From CBDFLD01 sp965249005 (GTDB lineage Bacteria; Acidobacteriota; UBA6911): 64,000 bases of DNA. The notes under the pieces are model-generated. The model was not told the origin of the DNA, searched no databases, and saw only the letters and a list, made by a program, of their open reading frames with translations. Position numbers and translations under genes: made by a program. Shown piece after piece: positions 9,012-17,700 of this stretch (its first letter is position 1; every line of letters begins with the position of its first letter). The stretch covers positions 1,054,001 to 1,118,000 of the forward strand of contig CBDFLD010000023.1 of assembly GCA_965249005.1 (NCBI GenBank). Reading direction: 5' to 3'.

Positions 9012-9584
9012 CTAGTCGGGACTCATGTCCAAAGCACCAATGTACTCCGTTTCGCTGCTGTCCTCAGAGGCGAGAGCTATCTCGTCTCTCACAATATGCG
9101 TAGCCAGATTGTAGAACGCCCTGATGTCCATGACGCTTAGCTTCTCGATTTGACCTGGCATAGATCGACGGTGCAACCCATACAACACACGTTTGCGGAT
9201 CACCTGCGCAATGCTCGATCTGTCCAGCGACTCCGGTTCCCCTGGGAATTCCATCTGACAATCCTCTTTGATTAGTCTGTCCGCCAAGGCATACGGCAGC
9301 TTAAGGCTGTTTGCGGCTTTCATCTTGCTTCGGGATATCTGATATGCGCCTAGCAGATCGTCAACCTCCTCTTCAGTCATAAGGTCTGCCATCGCGCGAA
9401 GCTCAGCAGCTCGGAACCTGTACCTAAAATTCGGCAGCCACGGCCAGAACCGCGGATCGGAGTTCCGCCAGTTCTCTGCAAGCTGGCTCTGGAACCGGTG
9501 GCGCAGGCCATACTCTGTGGCGTTTGGCCCAACACCTTCCGGTGCCGGTTTGGGCAGGGGTGCTGATTCTGGTTGGTTTTTCAT
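9012..9584 (-). CDS. Hypothetical protein with a relic copy elsewhere in the window
   Basis: A 190-residue cytosolic protein starting with a proline-rich stretch (SAPLPKPAPEGVG) before a helical body. The acidic C-terminal region has SSETEYIGALDMSPD. Family not recognised. A diverged, broken copy of its C-terminal end lies at about 20089-20280 in segment B. The gene is therefore a recurrent passenger of these tRNA-Leu segments rather than a chance frame. It is convergent with the 8756 gene. The start at ATG 9584 lacks an obvious ribosome site. Confidence 0.6.
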   Translation of the reverse strand: MKNQPESAPLPKPAPEGVGPNATEYGLRHRFQSQLAENWRNSDPRFWPWLPNFRYRFRAAELRAMADLMTEEEVDDLLGAYQISRSKMKAANSLKLPYALADRLIKEDCQMEFPGEPESLDRSSIAQVIRKRVLYGLHRRSMPGQIEKLSVMDIRAFYNLATHIVRDEIALASEDSSETEYIGALDMSPD

Positions 9585-9915
9585 GGCCTCATTTTACTAC
9601 GCGCCGTGAGGACACGAAACAAGGACATTGCGCGGGGACATTGCCGAAGCCTGCATACACGAATACGACTTCAACTCGGTCAGCTTCAAGCTGCGTTAAG
9701 TATAGGCAATGATTGGGGATAGATTGGATTTGAGATGGACGGAATTGGGGTGGGTGTGGGATACACAGGACAGGCACATCATCGCGTCTTCACCAAATGA
9801 ATCAGCCAATTGGCACAGATAAACGTGCCATGTGGCGTCACTTTAGAGCGAATTCTTTTGCAGAAAGGAAACCCAAGGAAAGGAAATCGGAGTCAGAGCG
9901 CGGAGGTAACTGTTT
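9585..9915. other. Intergenic region in segment A
   Basis: About 330 bases with no supported gene; short frames on both strands lack ribosome sites. It separates two minus-strand units and probably carries the 9012 gene promoter, which I could not place. Confidence 0.4.
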
Positions 9916-10266
9916 TTAGTCTAGTCTTGCTGTTTGTACTGCCTTTGTGAAGTTATCGAGCGTCGCGGTCAACTTGGCCGAATCAGACTCCTTCGTGCAA
10001 GAAATGACGTCGTCCATTAACGGAATGATTTGAGACAGCAACTCCTCATAACTCTCCGGCTCTACCGACTGGCTGTTGCGTCGTTGATATAACGTGTCCA
10101 GATAAAGAGCGAAAAGGAAGTAAGCAAAAGCCCCCCAGGAATCGGATTGCGCCAGCGAGTAGCAAATCGACGACGCTTGAGCCACGTCATCGTTTGATTG
10201 AAGTCGTGTCCCCAGCTGTCTCTTGAGCCTTTTGAGTTGATGTTCCATCATCCGTTTCTTGTTCAT
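9916..10266 (-). CDS. Small helical protein downstream of a PRTase gene
   Basis: 116 residues, very basic at the N-terminus (MNKKRMMEHQLKRLKRQ) with a hydrophobic patch (WGAFAYFLFALYLDTLY). Starts at 10266, 10251 and 10248 are possible and all overlap the end of the PRTase gene by 62-80 bases in another frame, so expression is probably coupled to it. No family recognised. The tight pairing suggests a shared job with the PRTase. Confidence 0.5.
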   Translation of the reverse strand: MNKKRMMEHQLKRLKRQLGTRLQSNDDVAQASSICYSLAQSDSWGAFAYFLFALYLDTLYQRRNSQSVEPESYEELLSQIIPLMDDVISCTKESDSAKLTATLDNFTKAVQTARLD

Positions 10267-10807
10267 TCAAGAGGTCTTTTGCCCTAAAGATCGAATAATA
10301 TTTGAATTTCTGCTTTAGCTCCTCCGAGCCCCCTTCCTCTCTATCAACCAAACTGATTACAGCAACAACCTCTAGACCTGCCTTCGTCGCTTCCTCGATC
10401 GCTTCTTGAATCGATTTTCCGGTAGTACACACCTCATCGACAATTACGACCTTATCCCCCCTGTTCCCCTTGAATCCCTCTATGAGTTTCTTTCGACCGT
10501 GGCCCTTCCTCTCCTTCCGTATCAAGAAACCAGGAATAGGTTTGTTCTCCAAGTCGCTGATTGCCACAATCGCCGATACTATTGGGTCCGCGCCCATGCT
10601 AAGACCTCCGATGGCATCGGCATCAATCTGTCGTTGCTCAAGCTCTTCCAAAAAAGCATGACCAGTTAACACAGCTCCTCGTGGATCGAGAGTCGTAAGC
10701 TTGCAATCAAAGTAGTAGTTGCTGGTCACACCCGAAGAGAGTTGAACGGGTCCTCGGACCAGTGACTTGTCGATTAGTAGTCGCCTGAGGCGATCTCGGT
10801 GATTCAT
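10187..10807 (-). CDS. Orotate phosphoribosyltransferase-like protein
   Basis: Type I PRTase fold: the hallmark PRPP loop VVIVDEVCTTGKS is present, with SSGVTSNYYFDCKLTT and the FLIRKERKGHGRKKLIEG flexible loop as in PyrE. ATG 10807 (206 residues, normal PyrE length) is preferred; an in-frame start near 10890 would add 28 unconserved residues. A TATACT box lies about 20 bases upstream. It sits in an integrated segment with no pyrimidine neighbours and overlaps a small helical gene, so it may be an accessory or nucleotide-acting enzyme rather than the housekeeping pyrE. Fold is secure; substrate is inference. Confidence 0.8.
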   Translation of the reverse strand: MNHRDRLRRLLIDKSLVRGPVQLSSGVTSNYYFDCKLTTLDPRGAVLTGHAFLEELEQRQIDADAIGGLSMGADPIVSAIVAISDLENKPIPGFLIRKERKGHGRKKLIEGFKGNRGDKVVIVDEVCTTGKSIQEAIEEATKAGLEVVAVISLVDREEGGSEELKQKFKYYSIFRAKDLLNEQETDDGTSTQKAQETAGDTTSIKR

Positions 10808-10984
10808 GTCAAATTCTAGTATACTAGTGCCTCTATCGACCACACCAGATGGATCTTCTCGTTTTAGGACGCCGATTGATCCGTTGGACATACGAGCCCC
10901 CGTTGTCAAGGTGAGAACCAAAGAGCTGCCTTAATGCTCTACCCTTGGACCTATAATGACCCCCGAAGTCCCTCCAAAGGGCGG

Positions 10985-11254
10985 TCAACAAACTTCTTCT
11001 TTGCGTTTCCTGAGTTCTCTGAACTTGCCAGTGTCGTAGCTTGGCGGAAGGTATGGCCCAATCTCACATGTAGGTTGTTTTGCTCCTTCGTTCAACCCAA
11101 GGATCACCAACATGCGATGCCCGCGATGAGCCTCTAGAATCTTGGTGGTCGCCAAATCGTGTACCGAATTCTCTTGACCAAGCGCAATATATGGTGGTGG
11201 TACCTCGGTGTCAACATATATATTGTGTTTCTTGAGGTGGCCCGAAGGGTCCAC
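10985..11254 (-). CDS. Hypothetical protein, probably a C-terminal fragment
   Basis: 89 residues from a GTG at 11252-11254, with protein-like composition (NIYVDTEVPPPYIALG, GHRMLVILGLNEGAK) but no ribosome site. Upstream in another frame is a similarly plausible stretch (VGGLTSCDVALLVLKN, about 11250-11330), so a frameshift may have split one gene. Family not recognised. Confidence 0.35.
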   Translation of the reverse strand: MDPSGHLKKHNIYVDTEVPPPYIALGQENSVHDLATTKILEAHRGHRMLVILGLNEGAKQPTCEIGPYLPPSYDTGKFRELRKRKEEVC

Positions 11255-11368
11255 TGTGGGCGGTTTTTGAGGACAAGCAGGGCCACATCACAAGACGTGA
11301 GCCCGCCAACCAGAGGGTGTCTGTATTGTTTCCACCAGCCCAATCCTATTTTGATGAAAATTCGCGTG

Positions 11369-11397
11369 TTGACCTTTGCTCACATAATGTGTATATT
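11369..11397 (+). promoter_or_regulatory. Sigma-70-type promoter under a palindromic operator
   Basis: TTGACC (11369-11374), a 17-base spacer and TATATT (11392-11397). The start of transcription would fall near 11404, only a few bases before ATG 11407, so the transcript would be leaderless or nearly so. The -10 lies inside the 27-base palindrome described next. Confidence 0.65.
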
Positions 11398-11409
11398 CTA
11401 CACATTATG
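11383..11409. promoter_or_regulatory. Perfect 11-bp inverted repeat (operator candidate)
   Basis: CATAATGTGTA (11383-11393), spacer TATTC, TACACATTATG (11399-11409): all 11 positions pair. It overlaps the -10 box and the first codon of the next gene. A dimeric repressor bound here would block both polymerase and initiation. The ribbon-helix-helix gene at 12009 in the same transcript is the natural candidate regulator (inference). Confidence 0.7.
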
Positions 11410-11682
11410 ATACCCATCAGGCCGAGCCTCCAGAAGTCACAAGGGCAACTGCTCGTTTGGCCTGAAGCTCTCAAGCCGCACGGTAATGGATTCGGCTCAA
11501 TTCTCGATTCAGATGCCGCGACAGACAATGCGGTACGGGGTCAAAACAATTGGCAAGCATCAAAGCCTCGAATCGATAGTGATTCCACGCTTGATTTAAC
11601 TGTTCCCGTCTTTCGCGAGGTTGCCGTACAGAGAAGAACCTTTGCGCTGGTGGGAGTACCTGGGAGGAGCTGGCGAACATGA
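11407..11682 (+). CDS. Short unknown protein from a near-leaderless transcript
   Basis: 91 codons from ATG 11407, which lies within the operator palindrome and a few bases from the predicted transcript start. The product (MIPIRPSLQKSQ start) is hydrophilic and unrecognised. The start is chosen from the promoter position, not from a ribosome site. It could be a regulatory leader rather than a functional protein; it overlaps the upstream extension of the next frame. Confidence 0.4.
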   Translation: MIPIRPSLQKSQGQLLVWPEALKPHGNGFGSILDSDAATDNAVRGQNNWQASKPRIDSDSTLDLTVPVFREVAVQRRTFALVGVPGRSWRT

Positions 11683-11746
11683 ACTGCCAAGCTACCCGAG
11701 TGCTCGTGCTGGCCATGCCCTTCCAGTTTGGAGAGGGCACTTGGTC

Positions 11747-12139
11747 ATGCACGATCACCGGTTCATGGAACCAATTGTAGTCGATCCAGACAACTCACCG
11801 CTTGAAGCTCATTGGGGTAGACCGTGGTGGCATCGGTTAGCAGCGTTACTTCTGGCGGCGCCAAATCCAATCGCCTTGGTCAGTATCTTAGCGATTCTAG
11901 GCGTCGTATACATGACCGAAACCACCGCTGCTGATCGGGAATTGGTCGCTCTGTGCATTCTTGCGATTGGTAGCATTGGCGTCACGGATATGATTCGCAA
12001 AAGACGCAATGACAAACGCATCCGAACGTCTTCACCTGATCATGCCTCCGAAGACAAAGGCGAAGCTAGACCGTCTTCAGGAGCGGACTCGGGCGATGTC
12101 GATGACCGAAGTCATACGGCGGGCCATCGAGCTTTATGA
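11747..12139 (+). CDS. Small membrane protein, unknown
   Basis: From ATG 11747 (GGAGAGG ten bases upstream) the product is 130 residues with two membrane helices: about 41-62 (LLLAAPNPIALVSILAILG) and about 69-86 (ELVALCILAIGSIGVTDM), followed by a polar tail. The frame opens upstream to 11621 but without a ribosome site. The last 131 bases overlap, in another frame, the well-supported gene at 12009. The native protein may therefore end sooner, with the tail a read-through after a lost stop. Family not recognised. Confidence 0.45.
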   Translation: MHDHRFMEPIVVDPDNSPLEAHWGRPWWHRLAALLLAAPNPIALVSILAILGVVYMTETTAADRELVALCILAIGSIGVTDMIRKRRNDKRIRTSSPDHASEDKGEARPSSGADSGDVDDRSHTAGHRAL

Positions 12140-12224
12140 TGTCGTTTCAAAAGAACAGGAAAAAGGAAAGGAGTTGCTCATAAGAGACAAGTCTGGAGAA
12201 GTAAGCAGGGTTATCTTCTTCTAG
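12009..12224 (+). CDS. Ribbon-helix-helix (CopG/Arc-type) DNA-binding protein
   Basis: 71 residues. The short strand ERLHLIMPP is followed by the two-helix pattern KTKAKLDRLQERTRAMSMTE and VIRRAIELYDVV, the standard RHH layout (residues 6-48). The C-terminal tail is IRDKSGEVSRVIFF. RHH dimers insert a beta ribbon into the major groove and commonly autoregulate. No partner toxin is evident. It lies in the transcript that starts at the 11383-11409 palindrome, so autoregulation there is likely. It begins inside the 11747 frame. Confidence 0.75.
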   Translation: MTNASERLHLIMPPKTKAKLDRLQERTRAMSMTEVIRRAIELYDVVSKEQEKGKELLIRDKSGEVSRVIFF

Positions 12225-12318
12225 GCTTACATTTTCACCAACCGTGGTATAGCGGCCCCATCACCGGATTGGACCCGATGACGGAGCCTTGCCACACATT
12301 CCTTAAGAGGAGGAACGT

Positions 12319-12630
12319 ATGACCGCACAAACTGTACCATCCAAATCTTCACAGAAGAAACTCAAGAAAAAGCCACCCGCCAAGCAAAACAACGTTATCA
12401 CCGTCAGCCGCAAAGATTTCGCCAGCGTCCATGAAACCGTCCGCCGGCTCCAAGGGCTGGGCGACAGTCTCTCGGGTATCTGGGAGGGGATTGACGAAGT
12501 CGTCGAGGGTAACGGCCAAGCGTACAGCCATGCCGTGTACCACTTCGCTTTTGTAATGGCCGGCCTGCTCGAAGACATCGACGAGAAGATGACCAAACTG
12601 GAGTCGCGGCAGGAGGCTGCCCATGTCTGA
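12319..12630 (+). CDS. Small helical protein, paralogue of the next gene
   Basis: 103 residues from ATG 12319 with GAGGAGG upstream. The basic N-terminus (SQKKLKKKPPAKQ) precedes a helical domain. It overlaps the next gene by 8 bases and shares its pattern: a GLGDSLSGIWEGIDEVVE-like helix, then FVMAGLLEDIDEKM, matching DGLVELREQVEHLSE and LLSLMSSALNNVQEEM. The pair is thus probably a tandem duplication forming a heteromer. Family not recognised. Confidence 0.65.
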   Translation: MTAQTVPSKSSQKKLKKKPPAKQNNVITVSRKDFASVHETVRRLQGLGDSLSGIWEGIDEVVEGNGQAYSHAVYHFAFVMAGLLEDIDEKMTKLESRQEAAHV

Positions 12631-12910
12631 GGAGAAAATCACCAAAATTACGGATGGCCCCAAGGGACCCAAGTCTCCTGAGATTCCTGACACCATCACC
12701 GTGGATTACTCGGCATACTCCAGCGCATGGGCTCGGGTCCTTGAAGTGCACAAACTCGCCGATGGACTAGTTGAGTTGCGCGAGCAGGTGGAACATCTCA
12801 GCGAAGATCACGCAGAGCAGTGGAACTTTTCGATGTGGAGCCTCTTGTCGCTGATGAGCTCTGCGCTCAACAATGTGCAAGAAGAGATGAACGGCTGGCG
12901 TCCGAAGTGA
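12623..12910 (+). CDS. Small helical protein, second of a paralogous pair
   Basis: 95 residues from ATG 12623, with AGGAGG inside the end of the previous gene (8-base overlap, translational coupling). An N-terminal proline/lysine-rich segment is followed by two helices resembling those of the upstream gene. A strong terminator follows 22 bases after the stop, so this is the last gene of the transcript. Family not recognised. Confidence 0.65.
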   Translation: MSEEKITKITDGPKGPKSPEIPDTITVDYSAYSSAWARVLEVHKLADGLVELREQVEHLSEDHAEQWNFSMWSLLSLMSSALNNVQEEMNGWRPK

Positions 12911-12932
12911 AACGGGGCGGCATAACTCACTG

Positions 12933-12957
12933 GGGGGCTCTTCGGAGCCCCCTTTTT
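12933..12957 (+). terminator. Rho-independent terminator
   Basis: Stem GGGGGCTC / GAGCCCCC with a TTCG tetraloop (12933-12952) followed by TTTTT. It closes the 12319-12910 operon. Confidence 0.9.
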
Positions 12958-13015
12958 GTTTCCAACCCTCTGAACTAGACTTTGATTGACACGACGGAAC
13001 GAACAGAAGGCATCC

Positions 13016-13456
13016 ATGGTGAACCTAGACGAGGAACTGCCCTTTTACAGAGATGCGCAGCTTCCAACCCCTCGGGCACAAAAAAAGCGGGCAGAAAGAA
13101 GGGCGCTCTTCGACCAAATAGTCGAGGACATCTTGAGTGGGATTTACATGGAAGGAAGGGAGCTCAAATTCAACTCCGCCCCCATGTATCGCCTTTGGGA
13201 CAATCAGTTGTTGCCGCTCAATAGTTCTGTGCTTATGGTTTTCGTCAGGGACAGCACACCCCGACATCTGAAGGTTGCATTGAAGCTCTTTCGGAAATGG
13301 GGCAGAAAACGATTTGACGACGCCCGAGGCCAGAACGTTCCGCGTATTCCTACCTTTGATGAGTTCATGGCAACGAAACCCTTCTCGGGGAAAAAGCTGT
13401 CAAGCGGAAAGCCCGTGAAAAAGGCGATCCGCACCAAGAAAGTTAAGAAATCCTGA
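13016..13456 (+). CDS. Hypothetical basic protein
   Basis: 146 residues from ATG 13016 (AGAAGG upstream; the frame is open further but less plausible). The central part (EDILSGIYMEGRELKFNSAPMYRLW) resembles a compact domain. The C-terminal tail is strongly basic (KKLSSGKPVKKAIRTKKVKKS), suggesting nucleic-acid contact. Starts after the terminator at 12957, so it needs its own promoter. Family not recognised. Confidence 0.6.
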   Translation: MVNLDEELPFYRDAQLPTPRAQKKRAERRALFDQIVEDILSGIYMEGRELKFNSAPMYRLWDNQLLPLNSSVLMVFVRDSTPRHLKVALKLFRKWGRKRFDDARGQNVPRIPTFDEFMATKPFSGKKLSSGKPVKKAIRTKKVKKS

Positions 13457-13796
13457 TATCTCCGCATACAAGCCGACTTGGCCATCTAGCCAATCTTCAC
13501 CAAAAAGCTATCAAATCTTTCTACGATCCGCAGTAGTCCTATACCCCCTGAAATAGCTGATCTTCACCAAAACTGCTTTTGCCTCTTCGTAGCACTGCCC
13601 AAAGCGCCTTCACCCGAAAAACGCATGCTAGTGTGAGATTGAAGAAGAATGATTCATGGACAACGAGGGCTTCAAGCGTTGGATGACGGATACAGTTTTT
13701 GGTTTGACCTACCGAGAGGCGGGAGGCCTAACAATAGAATGAAGCAGACGTCTTCGCCCGCAAGCTGAGGCGAAGCCGTTGTGCGGATACCACACG
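13457..13796. other. Intergenic region before the zinc-ribbon-like gene
   Basis: 340 bases with no supported gene. It contains a GCCTAAC...GTTGTGC pair around 13730-13790 with an internal CTTCGCC/GGCGAAG hairpin, considered and rejected as an integron attC site. Confidence 0.4.
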
Positions 13797-14417
13797 ATGA
13801 AGATAGGCATCACTTTCCCCTGCGGTGAGTGCGAGGAACCTATCAACGCTTTCATCGGCGTCGAAGATTCATCCATGCGAGTGACTGGCCCGTGCGGTCA
13901 CTTCAATGCCGGCGATTTTGACCTCACATTCACTCGAGGACCGCGAATTCTCATTCGTGCACGCTGGGAACTTGAAGAGCAACAGGACTACTCGATGGCA
14001 ATTGTTTTATCCGCACTGGCCTTTGAAGCGGAACTATCTCGACTACACCATAAATGGGAAGGGATTACTGCTCTCAACCAGGTGACCGATGAAGCGCTTG
14101 ATGAAATCCTCAGGCGTTTTGGGAATATAAGCGACAAAATAGAACATATCAGCCGGTTGATGTACCGGACAGGACTAGACGACTTTGTGCAACGGAACGA
14201 CGAGCTATGCAAGACAATCGCAAACGGATTTCCAAGCCTTGCGCTTGGAGATCTGGCGCGATCCTTTCAGCACAAACTGTTCTGGCCTCGGAACCGCGTC
14301 CTTCATCTGGGATACGCTGGTTTTCAGAGGGATGACGCTGCTCGATGTTTCAGTATAGCTGCCCTAGGTTTGCGCATTCTTCAACAGCTCGACGAAGAAC
14401 GCAGGAAGGCGATGTAG
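13797..14417 (+). CDS. Hypothetical protein with an N-terminal CxxC...CxH motif
   Basis: 206 residues from ATG 13797. The first 45 residues carry CGEC and TGPCGH, a plausible zinc-binding knuckle. The rest is helical (SMAIVLSALAFEAELSRLHHKW) and ends in a segment reminiscent of HEPN-like or other toxin-associated helices (RNRVLHLGYAGFQRDDA), though I cannot assign a family. No ribosome site is seen. It is the last gene before the segment A/B boundary. Confidence 0.55.
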   Translation: MKIGITFPCGECEEPINAFIGVEDSSMRVTGPCGHFNAGDFDLTFTRGPRILIRARWELEEQQDYSMAIVLSALAFEAELSRLHHKWEGITALNQVTDEALDEILRRFGNISDKIEHISRLMYRTGLDDFVQRNDELCKTIANGFPSLALGDLARSFQHKLFWPRNRVLHLGYAGFQRDDAARCFSIAALGLRILQQLDEERRKAM

Positions 14418-14564
14418 CGGCTTTCTGCTTTGCCCATGCTTTGCCCGAACCATTGGTTTCTATCGGCAAACAAGTGTATTTGTGCAAGGCAAGAAGAAGC
14501 GCTAAACGATTGATAGATACAGATAAGTGCAGATAGTGTCACATAGAGAGGGGGTACACGAAGA
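14418..14564. other. Right arm of segment A
   Basis: Contains CTTTGCCCATGCTTTGCC near 14427-14444, the counterpart of the repeat pair at about 7097-7114, just inside the right attachment site. Confidence 0.45.
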
Positions 14565-14621
14565 ACTCAAAATCCCGCGCCCCTTGCGGGCATGAGGGTT
14601 CGACCCCCTCCTTCGGCACCA
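14565..14621 (+). repeat. tRNA-Leu 3' fragment (attachment site, A/B boundary)
   Basis: 57 bases identical to 6985-7041, from the anticodon loop through CCA. There is no tRNA 5' half upstream, so it is an attachment-site duplicate, not a gene. Confidence 0.93.
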
Positions 14622-14730
14622 AAAAAATTGAGGGTCCGGCGATCATACTCCGACAATCTCTACTCGATATCTTGATATTGTTCTTGAATTGAGGCTTGGA
14701 TTGCGGGGCCTAGCCTTTATTGACTGAGCT

Positions 14731-17700
14731 TCAATGCAGCTTCAGCGTAGGATCACCGAAAAGAATCCAGGTGCGGCGTACCGCTGAGTCGCGCGTGGCA
14801 CCCTTGGCCCTCACGACCGCCTCCCCCAGCGTCAACTCCTCCTCGCCGAAGAGGAGCTCCAGCAACGATACATTCATAACCGCCTGGCCCTGAGGTCCCG
14901 TCAATCCGGAGGATGCAAACACGGCCACAGCCCCGCCCCCTTCGGCTTTGAGAAAAGCCTCGGCGAGGCTTTCGCTGAAAAGGTCATGGAAGAAACCGTT
15001 GAGACAGTTCATCGTAATCATGAGCGGCAGTCGAGACCCGTTGGTGAGAGTGTTGGCGTCATCTGAGGAAAGAAGATCTCCTTGCCAGACAGAGACGGAG
15101 GCGTGTCCCGTGTAGTTGACCAGCAACTTGCCTTCGTTCAAGGAGCGAAGAATCACTGCCCGGGCAGCGTCGTCGTCTGTCCTTCCTCGGAGCACTTCTC
15201 GTACGGTCATGAACGAAGGGATCTGATCCCGAAGCTCCGCCGTGGCCGCCTCGAAATCAAAGCCATCGTTAGTGTCTGCCACGAGCAGAACCTCGTTTGC
15301 CCAGGTACCGGAGTCCTGTTGCGCGTAGCCGACAATCTTCGCGACCACCGTTTCGGCCTGCTCAACCGTCCGGACCGGTAACCGGCCGATGGCCATTTTG
15401 GGCAGTCCCTGGTCGGCAAAATCGGCAAACCAATCATCTGAAGCGGTTTCAAGAAATGCTGTCCCGATCAGCTTCGTGGGAAGAAAATCAAAATCTCCCA
15501 GACCAAGATAATTGCGCGGGTCAAGGCTTGCATCTCCCATCAAGAGGACAAACCCTGGAGGCTGCTGCCAATCTTCACTGGCGCGAAGCAGAAACTCACG
15601 AATCGCCCAAGGCGTCTTCGTGCCGAAGCTGAACTCGTCGTACAGATCCTCGACATCGATAACCGCCACCGACCATCCCTCGGCCTCGCGCAAGGCCCTC
15701 AAGGGCTCCAGGGCCGAAAGAAAAGCTCGATGACCGATCACGACCAGCTCAGCGCCCACCTGCTGTAGATGCCAAGCAGATGGGCGGTTCGCAACCACTG
15801 CCGCAGGTCGAAGGACCCGCGCATCGGTAAAGGCTAGCAGCTGACGTTTTCCTTCGTCCGGCTCTCTTGGCGCGGTGATGGTAACGGCAAAGGATCCTGG
15901 GCCCTGGGTCTGCTGCATCCCGGATACCTCGACTACCTCCGTCGGGTCTGTGACATCGATGATCCGCATCTGGGGACTGGTAAATCCCTCGATTCTGGCC
16001 TGCCTGCCTCCCGTGAGCGAAAACCAGAGTCTCCCCTGCTCCGCACGGTAGCTGCGGCCATAGGTAAGTCGGATGAAATCCACCAAACTGACATCGGTGT
16101 TACCGCTCTGTGCGATCAGCTGGAAAGCGTTTTTCCCCTCCCGCAACATACCAGGCTCTAGGGCAAAAATGGCTTCTCCTCGCTTCTGTCCCCAAAATGC
16201 GATGGAACCTACGGCAACTTGATTGAGCAGGACGGTAACGTCGTGAGGGACTTGAGTGGCGCCCTGCAGGGCCACGTGCAAGAAACTCTCAGATTGAGAG
16301 GATGGTTGGAGGTCGAACACGATGAGAGACTGCTCCAACGGCTGGTCGGCGATGACGGGACCGAAAAAATTGTCGCTCTCACCGTTCTTCAATGCGGCAA
16401 AGTAAGTCGAGTTCTCCTTGCGCTCCACCGTGGACGAGAAGCTGTATTGGCGGGCTCCCGGGAACGGGCCGGGGAGCTTGCGGATGCGCTTGCCGGCGTG
16501 TGATCCTGCAATCAGCCAGTAAATTCTCGTTCCGGACCAAGGGGTGTCGAGAGCTCGTCCAAAAAATTCAATTGTGTCCCAGGCATCGAAGCGCCCGTCT
16601 CTCTGATCCATGACGATCAACGCTTCCTCTTGGCCGTCAGCAAATAACTGGATAAACCGAGGATCCAGATCAGGATCCAACCCTGCTCTCATCAGTGTCG
16701 GCTGACTTACCCGGTACCAGCCATCTTCCTTTACCGAGATCTTCACTGCGGGTTGCGCGGCCAGAGAACGCTGAATCTCGACCCCATCGAGGTCCCCGTC
16801 AGGCATTTTCCCCAACCGGTCTTGTGAGGTGGGGGGAGTAGCCTCGAGAGCCTGGGAGGTCCGGCTCTTGCTGGTCCCGGGACCCATCCCTTGGGTCATG
16901 TGGGGTCGAGATTGTTGCGTGCCTGTGAGTACGGACAGATTGCTCAGCAGCACTGGCTCATGGTGCCCGGAACCGCTGGTATCCCCTGGCACTGCGTAGA
17001 CCGGACCATGCCAGGTACGGGTTCCGTAAAGGTCCACATCTTCCAGCCAGTAACAAGCCTCCGGTGTCCCGTCCTGGTCGCGCCAGGCGTAAGATCGTCC
17101 GGCTGTCAGGGGTGCGCTTCCTACCATTAACGCCGACCCGGCGATCAGCGACGGGGTGAGCTGGGTGAGCTGGCCCTGCATCTCGCGATGGACGTGAAAC
17201 CCGAGGTTGTCCGACTCGTAGCCGGTACGCCACTGCAGCAGCACGCCATCCCCCTGTTGCACGGCGTCGAGGGAAGTGAGCGTGATCGCCGTGGCCGATG
17301 CATCCATGATCTCGATCGCGAGCACCGCCCAGTCTCTTGCCGTACCGATGGTGCCGTCGACGGTCAGATCGGTTGTGGTGGTCGCAAAGGGCTTGTCGTT
17401 GATAGCCACAATGATTACGGCGCCGCCGGACCCTGCCGAGACTTCGTCTCGCTCGGTGTAGCCTGAGCCGGGGCTGGGCGACGTGATTCTCGGATTGACC
17501 GCAACGAAAACCATGGAGTCATCCTGAGAAGTGTCCAGGGTGCTGAAAGAGTACCCTGTGCTGTCGGTCCCTCCGGAGCAGGCCCCGTCGACGCCGAAGG
17601 TATTGGCGGAATCGAAGTTGCCCACCGGGTTCGTCGTGTTTACCCCCGAGTAACGGGCCACAACCAAAACGAGGGTATCGCTATTGGAGTCCAGCGTGGC

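Noticed and set aside
13727..13797. Integron attC-like site (GCCTAAC...GTTGTGC)
   Set aside because: The right box does not fit GTTRRRY, the arms do not pair over the inner boxes, and there is no integron integrase or cassette array.
14565..14621. A functional tRNA-Leu gene
   Set aside because: Only the 3' 57 bases exist; the 5' half is absent.
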